Assembly (NCBI GenBank): GCA_007182875.1
Contig: AP019514.1
Location: forward strand, 3,534,001-3,598,000
Origin: Vreelandella sulfidaeris
Lineage (GTDB): Bacteria; Pseudomonadota; Gammaproteobacteria; Pseudomonadales; Halomonadaceae
Length of the DNA stretch: 64,000 nucleotides
Reading direction: 5' to 3'
Shown: positions 56,633 through 64,000 of the stretch, piece by piece
Numbering within the stretch: the first letter of the stretch is position 1
Layout of the letters: each line of letters starts with the position of its first letter
The notes under the pieces: model-generated
The model's input: the letters and a program-made list of their open reading frames with translations, nothing else
What the model was told of the DNA's origin: nothing
Databases searched by the model: none
Program-made: the position numbers and the translations under genes

Positions 56633-57573
56633 ATGGGCGTTCTCGGCGAGAACTGGTTTCTAGACGTGCGACTAAAGTTGCGCCATTTTCAGCTATTTTT
56701 AGCTCTGGACGAGCAGCGCAATCTGCATCGTGCCGCTTCCCAGCTCAATATGAGCCAGCCCGCTGCGTCAAAGCTACTGAGCGACCTGGAAGCCAATCTA
56801 GGCATTCGTTTATTTGAACGACACCCACGCGGGCTAACCCCTAACTGGTACGGCGAGATTATGATTCGCCACGCCCACAGCATGCTCTCGGCCTTACATC
56901 ATACCGGTGAAGAGTTGAACGCGCTTAGCGCGGGCAGTGCAGGCACGGTGGCAGTGGGCACGGTAATGGCGCCAGCAGTAACGCTACTGACCAGCGCGAT
57001 TGAGCGTGTGCATCGAGACCGGCCAGGGCTAAAGATCAGCGTTGATGTGGATGTCAGCAAAGTGTTGGTGCCGCGCTTATTGGAAGGCGAGCTGGATTTT
57101 GCGATCACACGCATTCCAGCAGGCATCGATGCCGAACGCTTTGTATTTGAGGAGATTGGTGAGGAAGAGTTGTGTTTTGTATGCCGCAAGGGGCATCCAT
57201 TAGCGGACAAAACGCCGCTGAGTCTAGCGGATATGGCAGCCTACCCTGGTCACTGCAGCCCACCGGTGCACTGATGCGCCAGCGGGTGGATAGCCTGTTT
57301 CTGCACCATCAGGTCGTGCCGCCGCGCCAGATCGTCGATGCTGCGGACCTGCTGCTATCGCTAGCGCTAGTCGATAAATCAGACACCATTACGGTCACCA
57401 CCCGGGAAGTTGCTGACCTGCTCTGCCCACCGCAGCGGTTTCATTTGTTGCCCTTCAGCGAAACGCTCAGCGTTCAACCTTATGGGCTGGTCAGTCTGCG
57501 CCACCAGCGCCTCTCGCCCGGCGCCGCTGTATTGATGAGCACACTGCGGGAAATTATTGCGCAGGGCGCTTAG
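56633..57573 (+). CDS. LysR family transcriptional regulator, GbpR-like (frameshifted)
   Basis: Winged-helix N-terminus LRHFQLFLALDEQRNLHRAA, SQLNMSQPAASKLLSDLEAN, LGIRLFERHPRGLTPNWYGE; effector domain AGTVAVGTVMAPAVTLLTSA, LLEGELDFAITRIPAGIDAE, then after a break near 57250 LQPTGALMRQRVDSLFLHHQ, PYGLVSLRHQRLSPGAAVLM. About 313 residues. Resembles GbpR-type regulators of sugar-binding proteins. Divergent from galM-araFGH, which it probably controls. Confidence 0.8.
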
Positions 57574-57630
57574 CGAGCAATAGACGCTAGGAAATAAGAC
57601 CCGTTTTATTAACCAGCCATACAAAAGTTT

Positions 57631-57661
57631 ATGTTGAACAATTTATTTAAATGTTCAACAT
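57631..57661. promoter_or_regulatory. Candidate operator upstream of the AraD1-aldehyde dehydrogenase operon
   Basis: ATGTTGAAC and GTTCAACAT are perfect 9-base arms 13 bases apart, about 75 bases before the AraD1 ATG. Possibly bound by the GntR or LysR regulator encoded nearby. Confidence 0.5.
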
Positions 57662-57734
57662 TAGATGCTCTATGTGTTCTCAAAATTATTTTGTCTAACT
57701 CCCTTCTCATAACAATAAGTGTTAGGAATAGCCT

Positions 57735-58732
57735 ATGCGTCTGATTCAGTGTGACCACCAGGGCCAGGTCCACGCCGCCCTGGTCGAGAGCGAAGAGCAG
57801 GTTAGGCTGCTCGACTGCGATACCTATACGTTAGCCAACCGTGCCATTAGTGCTGGCCAACCGATGAGCGACGCGATAACCGCCGCAATGACCGACACCC
57901 GCCTCGACTATCAAGCGTTAGTAGACGATAAGCGCTTGCTGCCGCCACTGACCCATCCCGACCCAGCTCATTGTCTGGTTACCGGCACAGGCCTTACCCA
58001 TTTGGGCAGCGCCGACACCCGTTCGGCCATGCACGCTCAGTCTCAAAAACAGGCCCAAGCGGCTGAAGAAGACATGACCGACTCCATGCGCATGTTCAAG
58101 CTAGGCGTGGAAGGCGGCAAACCCAACGCGGGCGAGATGGGTGCGCAGCCTGAATGGTTCTACAAAGGCGATGGCCAGTGCGTGATGGCGCCGGAGGCAG
58201 AAATCCCTCGCCGGCATTCGCGCAAGATGCTGGCGAGGAGCCCGAGCTTGCCGGCCTTTACGTTATTGGCGAGGAGGGTCTACCCTGGAGAGTCGGGTAT
58301 GCGATTGGTAACGAGTTTTCTGACCATGTCACCGAGCGCTTCAATTACCTATGGCTGGCTCACTCCAAGCTCCGCGCCTGCAGTTTTGGCCCCGAGCTGT
58401 TGATTGGCGAGCTTCCGGCCCATTTAGAAGGCACCAGCTCTATTCAGCGCAATGGCGAGACCTTATGGAAGAAGCCTTTTTTGACCGGCGAAGCCAACAT
58501 GGCCCATAGCTTGGCCAACCTTGAATATCATCACTTTAAATACTCTGGCTTCCGACGCCCTGGCGATGTCCACGTGCACTTTTTCGGCACTGCTACGCTA
58601 AGCTTTGCTGACAATATTAAGGTACGCGAAGGCGACCGCTTTGAGATATGTATTAACGAGTTCGGTCGCCCTCTGCGTAATTCGCTCCGGATAGAAACAG
58701 ATACACCCGCGGTCACCGTTAAAGCGCTCTAA
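57735..58732 (+). CDS. AraD1-type fumarylacetoacetate hydrolase family protein, 2-keto-3-deoxypentonate dehydratase candidate (frameshifted)
   Basis: About 332 residues: MRLIQCDHQGQVHAALVESE, HCLVTGTGLTHLGSADTRSA, DMTDSMRMFKLGVEGGKPNA, GEMGAQPEWFYKGDG, then after a break near 58215 EEPELAGLYVIGEEGLPWRV, GYAIGNEFSDHVTERFNYLW, VHVHFFGTATLSFADNIKVR. FAH-fold metal ligands (Glu in PELAGLY and GNEFSDH region) are visible. In related pentose loci such proteins dehydrate 2-keto-3-deoxy-arabonate or -xylonate to 2-ketoglutarate semialdehyde. AGGA precedes the ATG. Confidence 0.78.
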
Positions 58733-58777
58733 CGCAAGTAAATCAGCGAAAGTAAATCAAGCCAGCAGGGAGGATGT

Positions 58778-60353
58778 ATGACTCTGGAAGGTAAATTACT
58801 GATTGGTCAGCAGGCCATCAGCGGCCAACAGGCCGACATTCAAGCCGTTAACCCCGCCACTGGCGAAACGCTTAGCCCCGCCTACCCGGGTGGCAGCAAA
58901 GCCGAGGTTGAGCAGGCCTGCGCGCTAGCCGAAGCAGCCTTTGATAGCTATCGCGAAACCGGCTTAGAGGCGCGGGCCACATTCCTTGAAACCATTGCCG
59001 CTGAAATCGAAGGGATCGGTGATGAGCTGGTTGAGCGTGCTATGGCCGAAACCGGTTTGCCCCGCCCGCGCCTAGAAGGCGAACGGGGTCGCACCTGTGG
59101 CCAGTTGCGGCTGTTCGCCTCGGTCGTACGCGCCGGGGAGTGGTTAGATGTGCGCATCGATCCGGCCATGCCCGATCGTGAGCCGCTACCCCGTGCCGAC
59201 CTGCGCCAGCGCCATATTGGGCTGGGCCCGGTAGCTGTGTTTGGTGCTAGCAACTTCCCGCTCGCCTTCAGTGTGGCCGGTGGCGATACTGCCTCTGCCC
59301 TAGCCGCAGGCTGCCCTGTGGTCGTCAAAGGCCACTCTGCCCACCCCGGCACTTCCGAGCTGGTCGGTCGCGCTATTCAGCGTGCCGTTGCCAAATGTGA
59401 TCTGCCAGAGGGCGTCTTTTCACTGCTGTTCGGTTCTGGCAAAGAGATCGGTCAGGCACTGGTAGCCGACCCGCGCATTCAAGCCGTTGGCTTTTACCGG
59501 TTCGCGCAGCGGTGGCACGGCCTTGATGGCCACTGCCCAGGCACGGCCGCAACCGATCCCAGTATATGCCGAAATGAGTTCGATCAACCCGGTGTTTCTG
59601 CTGCCCGAAGCGCTCAAGGCGCGTGGCAAGGAGATTGCTGAAGGGTTTGTCGGCTCGCTCAACATGGGCGCTGGGCAGTTCTGCACTAACCCCGGGCTGG
59701 TCATTGCGGTGGAAGGTCCGGAGCTGGATGCCTTTGTGGAGGCCGCTGGTGCAGGCGTTAAGGGTAGCGCAGGCCAAACCATGCTCACGCCGGGCATTCA
59801 TGACGCTTACCAGCAGGGCATGGGTCGGCTCGCCAGCCACGACAAGGTCACCGAGGTCGCCCGTGGTCAGGCAGGTGAGACAGCTCACCCCTGCCAAGCG
59901 GGGCTGTTCGTTACCCAGGCAGACGCTTTCCTGAGTGATCCCACGTTACAGGAAGAAGTGTTCGGCTCAACTTCTCTGGTCATCGCCTGTGCCGATGACC
60001 AGGAAGTGGCCCGTGTGGCGGCTCAGCTGGAAGGCCAGCTCACCATTACGCTGCAGATGGATGACGCTGACTTGGCGACGGCTAAGCAATTGATGCCAAC
60101 GCTGGAGCGCAAAGCAGGACGCATCCTGGCCAACGGTTGGCCGACGGGTGTAGAAGTATGTCACGCCATGGTTCACGGCGGCCCTTATCCGGCGACGTCG
60201 GATTCACGCACCACCTCGGTGGGCAGCGCGGCGATCTTCCGCTTCCTGCGCCCGGTGTGCTACCAAGCGCTACCAGAGGGTCTCCTGCCCGAGGCGATTC
60301 GTGACGGCAACCCGGCGGGCGTATCACGCCTGGTCGATGGCAAGCGTGAATAA
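58778..60353 (+). CDS. 2-ketoglutarate semialdehyde dehydrogenase (frameshifted)
   Basis: ALDH superfamily, about 525 residues: [60 protein letters not shown], then a break near 59500 ([16 protein letters not shown]), [20 protein letters not shown] (catalytic-loop Glu), [20 protein letters not shown] (catalytic Cys), [32 protein letters not shown]. This KGSADH subtype has FGASNFP and GQFCTNPG. Oxidises the semialdehyde to 2-oxoglutarate, last step of the pathway. GGAGG before the ATG. Confidence 0.88.
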
Positions 60354-60371
60354 ACGAACGTCGCTCGAGCG

Positions 60372-61296
60372 TTACTCAACGAAAGCGTCGGTGGTTTCAC
60401 GATGACCGTATAGAAATGCATCGGCGACCTGGCGCAGCGGGCAACATCTACCTCGCTGCGCTTATTTGCGATTAGCTCGGCAAAACGTGCATAGAGGCCT
60501 TGATACTCGCGCTCTTCGGCTTCCATTATAACTTCGTCATTGATCACCAGACGACAGCCACCGTTTGTAAGGCTCAAACGACCTTCATCGGTTTCGATAT
60601 GCATATCCCAGGTGGGCGGCCCGCTCTGGCGGAAGTCGAAATCTGCCGCAATGACCGCTCCTTTAGGGTCGGTAAATGCCAGTTCCGCCGCAATCGGCGT
60701 TTGCGCATTGCTCGGCACCAGCAGCCGCGCCCGTTGCAGAAAAAACGGCTGAGGGAGAATAGCCGTGGCAATCGACAGCGCATTAATACCAGGATCAAAA
60801 ACACCCATGCCACCCGGCTGCCAAATCCATGCCTGCCCTGGATGCCATACCCGTACGTCCTCCTTCCACTCAATCTCAACCCGCTGCACCTGACGCTCTT
60901 TTAACCACTGCTGTGCCTGGGCCACGCCGGGGCAAACCGTGAGTGCCAAGCGGCAAACAGACTAACGCCCTGTTTCTCAGCGCAGTCAATCAAGTCTTCC
61001 ACTTCGCTTAATGTCGCCCCAGGCGGCTTTTCCAGTAGCACATGCTTGCCGCGCACCAGTGCCGCCCGTGCCTGGGAGTAGCGCAGATGGGTCGGCGTAC
61101 AGATCGCTACCGCAGTAATTTCAGGGTGGGCGTCGAGCATCGCCTCCAGGCTTTGATAAGCGGGAAGATCCGACAGTGAGGCGTGGGGATCCGCCGTGGC
61201 GATAAGGTTACAGCTCTGGGTGGCGGCAATGGCGGGAAGGTGCTGGTCGCGGACGATTTTACCCACGCCCACCAAGCCGAGGTTGAAGTCAGACAT
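60372..61296 (-). CDS. L-arabinose / D-galactose 1-dehydrogenase, Gfo/Idh/MocA family (frameshifted)
   Basis: MSDFNLGLVGVGKIVRDQHL, PAIAATQSCNLIATADPHAS, HVLLEKPPGATLSEVEDLID, FAAWHSRFAPA, then after a break near 60940 VEIEWKEDVRVWHPGQAWIW, QPGGMGVFDPGINALSIATA, ILPQPFFLQRA. The GKI-RDQHLPAI, KEDVR-WHPGQ-WIW and GVFDPGINALSI motifs are those of the Azospirillum-type L-arabinose 1-dehydrogenase. A second break near 60440 precedes LRQVADAFLYGHRETTDAFV. About 308 residues. First step of the oxidative pathway. Confidence 0.87.
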
Positions 61297-61330
61297 ACGC
61301 TTGCCTTTGTTATTGACCATTGAAATAGGG

Positions 61331-62101
61331 TTATGGAGCAGTGTGGGGCAACTCAATGCTGCGCCCTAATGAGCTGAAGCTGTGCTCAAGCCCCAACGCT
61401 GCGGCAGTGCCTGCCAACACCGCTTGGGAGGCTAAAATGCCTCCCGAGGACGGCGCAGGCGTATGCTCTCCATCAATTGACGATGGCGCTCCAGGCTCTC
61501 TTCGGGGTCTACGGCATTCTCGTTGGACATGGAAACCAGCAGGAAAATAGAAGGACGCAGGATATGCGATAGCTGTGCCCAGACGATATTGTGCGTTGCT
61601 TTAAAAATCGCCTCGTGGAAGGCAACGTCACACTCGCTATGCAGCCGCCGTTCCTCCCTCGCAGGTGGCGTTACGTAGATTCTGCCCCAGCCCTTCAAAG
61701 GCCTCTTCGATGGCGACTAAATCACGTGCTTTGGCGCGCTTGGCGGCAGTCATCGCCACATAGGGTTCTACATCCAGGCGAAAGGCGAGAATCTCGCGCT
61801 GGATTTCCGGGTTAGGCGCCGCATAGCGGGTCAACCAATCGGTCACCTGAACGTCAAGAATATGCCACTCGGAGTATTCGCGCACTTTGGAACCGTGGCC
61901 GGAGATACGCTCGATAATGCCTGCTTCAACCAACTGGCGCAGGTCGCTACGCACCGCTGAGCGGTTAATAGAAAAACGTTCGCATAGATCCATTTCACGC
62001 GGCACTAAGTCACCGGGATGATAGCGCCCACCGAAGATTTCCTCGGCGAGATGTTCGGCGATACTGGGGCGAGCTACTGGCTTACTGGGAGATGACGTCA
62101 C
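61331..62101 (-). CDS. GntR family regulator, FCD subfamily (frameshifted)
   Basis: N-terminal winged helix: SIAEHLAEEIFGGRYHPGDL, VPREMDLCERFSINRSAVRS, DLRQLVEAGIIERISGHGSK. C-terminal FCD domain: EILAFRLDVEPYVAMTAAKR, then after breaks near 61665 and 61440 ECDVAFHEAIFKATHNIVWA (metal-binding D--FH), LERHRQLMESIRLRRPREAI. About 257 residues. Typical regulator of sugar-acid catabolism; the nearby dehydratase and dehydrogenase genes are probable targets. Confidence 0.83.
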
Positions 62102-62132
62102 TACGATAAGACCCTATTTCGATTCCTGACAA

Positions 62133-63076
62133 TCATACCGTACTTGACCGGTCTGCTGTTATCGACGGCGCAGTTGACACGCTGGCACGCTGCCGCATTT
62201 CTAGTCGCCGTTCGTAGAGCCCTTTGACCAGTAAAGTACCCAGAACCAAACTACCGCCGATCAGCGCCACAGGCGCGGGTTGCTCACCCAAAATCCACCA
62301 AGCTAATAGCGTGCCCACCACCACTTCAAGCAATAATAGGGAGGCCCACTTCCGCAGAGGGTAGGTAGAGCGGCCCGCGCTGCAGCAGCGTTACGCCGCA
62401 GGGTACAATAATCAGACAGAGTAGAATCACCACAGCAAGCTGGTTGGCTGCTGGCAGGGACGGCTCGCTTCCTGCAAGCCAAAACAACCCAGCGGTGCTG
62501 CCGACAATAATGCCGTTAAACACTAGCATCGGGCTCATATCCACACCTGGCCGCGTGCGGCAGAGCGTGAAATTAATCGCCAGGGTGGTCGCCGCCATCA
62601 AGGCAAAGGCGTTGCCTACCCATGATCCAGCACCCGCATCATCCAGGGCGATCATCGCAATACCAACCATGCAGAGCCAAATCGCCAGCCAAGTACGCCG
62701 GGGCAAACGCTCTTTGAGGATAATCCAGGAGAGCACAGCGGCGATAATCGGCGAACTGGCCAGGATCATCAGCACATTGCCCGCCTTGGTGTATTGATTG
62801 CCAAGCACAAAGCCGCAGGTCGTCAGACTGAACAAAAGCGCCACGGCGATACCGGTCCAGCCGCAGCGACGATAGGCTCCCAGGGTGCCTCGGCCATAGC
62901 GCAACAGGGCGATTAGCAAAAGCCCAGCGCGGAGAGAAAACCGCGCCACATTAGTATCTCCGCATCGGGTAAGTCGGTCACCTTAATCAGCAAGGCATCC
63001 GGCGCCATGATGATCGCGCCACCACCGGTCAACAGCAAACCCTGCTGCCGATGGGACAAGGCACTCCAACGGCTCA
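62133..63076 (-). CDS. EamA/DMT family transporter (frameshifted)
   Basis: MSRWSALSHRQQGLLLTGGG, DALLIKVTDLPDAEILMWRG, then after a break near 62945 ten-helix DMT pattern: FLSLTT-like LLFSLTTCGFVLGNQYTKAG, VLMILASSPIIAAVLSWIIL, KERLPRRTWLAIWLCMVGIA, AFALMAATTLAINFTLCRTR, and after a break near 62345 EVVVGTLLAWWILGEQPAPV. About 314 residues. Starts 2 bases after the dehydratase stop, so same operon. Substrate unknown. Confidence 0.8.
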
Positions 63077-63077
63077 T

Positions 63078-64000
63078 TTAATGATTGTCCCTGGGCGTAT
63101 GCCTGCGGGCCACATCGCGATATTTAGTTGCTGGCTCTAACGTCATCCCGCGGTCCAGCGGCTCAACCATACTACGCTGGATCTCCTGCCAAGGCGTCTG
63201 GTGGCCGGGGTAACGGTACCCCCGCTCTGCCAAACGTTCACGGCGCATTTCCAGCTCAGCGGCGTCAATTAGCAGCTGCACCTCGCCACGCTTAAGGTCA
63301 ACCCGCAGCCGGTCGCCGCTTTCAAGCAGCCCCAGACCGCCGCCCGTAGCAGCTTCAGGGAGGCGTTGAGAATCGACGGTGAGCCAGACGTGCCCGATTG
63401 ACGGCCATCGCCCAGACACGGCAGTGATTCGATGCCCTGTTTGATTAACGCCTCCGGCGGCTGCATATTGACCACCTCTGCACCGCCAGGGTGGCCGACC
63501 GGCCCTGCCCCGCGCATTACAAGAATGGTGCGCGCATCGATGTTAAGTGACGGGTCATCAATACGGGCGTGATAATCCTCCGAGCCATCAAACACCGCCA
63601 CTTTACCTTCAAAGGCTTCAGGGTCATTGGGGTCATTCAGGAAGCGCTCGCGGAAATCTCTTGAGATCACGCTGGTTTTCATCAATGCCGAATCGAACAG
63701 GTTGCCCTTGAGATTGAGGAAGCCTGCGTGCTCGACCAGCGGATCGCCGTAACGACAAATCACATCAGTGTCCTTTGTTTCCCGACCCTGCAGATTATCG
63801 CCCAGCGAATGGCCGTTGACCGTCAGTGCATCGCTGTGAAGCTTGCCTGCCGTTTGTAGTTCATGAAGGATCGCGGGCACACCGCCAGCACGGTGAAACT
63901 CTTCACAAAGGAAAGCACCGGCAGGCATCACGTTGGCCAGCAGCGGTATTTCGTGGCCTAAGCGCTGCCAGTCATCATTATTCATCTCGATGCCCGCATG
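63078..64000 (-). CDS. xylD: D-xylonate dehydratase-type IlvD/Edd enzyme (partial, frameshifted)
   Basis: Cut by the window end; the C-terminal about 305 residues are present. [120 protein letters not shown], then a lost base near 63360 and [20 protein letters not shown], ending [15 protein letters not shown]. The [28 protein letters not shown] and terminal H-NH patterns match Caulobacter XylD rather than arabonate dehydratase. Confidence 0.82.

Overview
The window is most likely a chromosomal segment of a Halomonas-like gammaproteobacterium (Halomonadaceae). The evidence is the block rpsT / murJ-ribF-ileS-lspA-fkpB-ispH running into minor type IV pilins, moderately high GC, acidic proteins, and a non-phosphorylating pentose pathway next to polar-flagellum genes. 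Genus is inferred from gene content and order only. No rRNA, tRNA, CRISPR array or transposase was seen.

The base sequence carries many small indels. Most genes longer than about 500 bp, including essential ileS, murJ, ribF and lspA, are split across frames. The family-typical protein is recovered each time by shifting one base, often in a homopolymer. I count on the order of a hundred such breaks. I therefore annotate whole genes across the breaks and treat them as probable sequencing errors, not pseudogenes. Gene ends next to breaks are approximate.

Layout. 1-3.3 kb: minor pilins pilE-fimT-pilV-pilW-pilX, minus strand. 3.4-11.1 kb: ispH, fkpB, lspA, ileS, ribF, murJ. 11.2-14.9 kb: rpsT, cysQ and a polar amino acid (perhaps cystine) ABC transporter. 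15-15.7 kb: unrecognised small proteins. 16-30.8 kb: a flagellar glycosylation island, all minus strand. It holds a short flagellin, a full CMP-legionaminic-acid type pathway (legF, ptmE, legH, legI, legG, legC, legB), an AT-rich segment with an apparent acetyltransferase plus GT42-like fusion and a TPR-GT41-FkbM-like fusion, then a second flagellin and fliD. Both flagellins and fliD have recognisable sigma-28 promoters. 31-41.4 kb: miscellaneous genes (serine hydrolases, yqhA, exoD, terB-like, yejK, an ABC-2 exporter, ppiC, a DUF1624-like membrane protein, an acidic secreted repeat protein). 41.6-49.8 kb: a sugar-import and oxidation locus (SDR, Gfo/Idh, TIM-barrel protein, ABC transporter) with a divergent ROK repressor. 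49.8-64 kb: a pentose (Weimberg-type) locus: L-arabonate dehydratase, araHGF, an exported mutarotase, a LysR regulator, an AraD1-type FAH protein, ketoglutarate-semialdehyde dehydrogenase, an arabinose/galactose 1-dehydrogenase, a GntR regulator, an EamA transporter and a XylD-type dehydratase cut by the window end.

Working together: in the glycan island ptmE, legB, legC, legH, legG, legI and legF would build a CMP-activated legionaminic-type nonulosonate. The neighbouring GT42-like and GT41-like proteins are the obvious candidates to put sugars on the two flagellins. In the pentose locus, AraFGH imports L-arabinose, the 1-dehydrogenase oxidises it, the dehydratases and AraD1 convert arabonate (and xylonate) to 2-ketoglutarate semialdehyde, and the aldehyde dehydrogenase yields 2-oxoglutarate.
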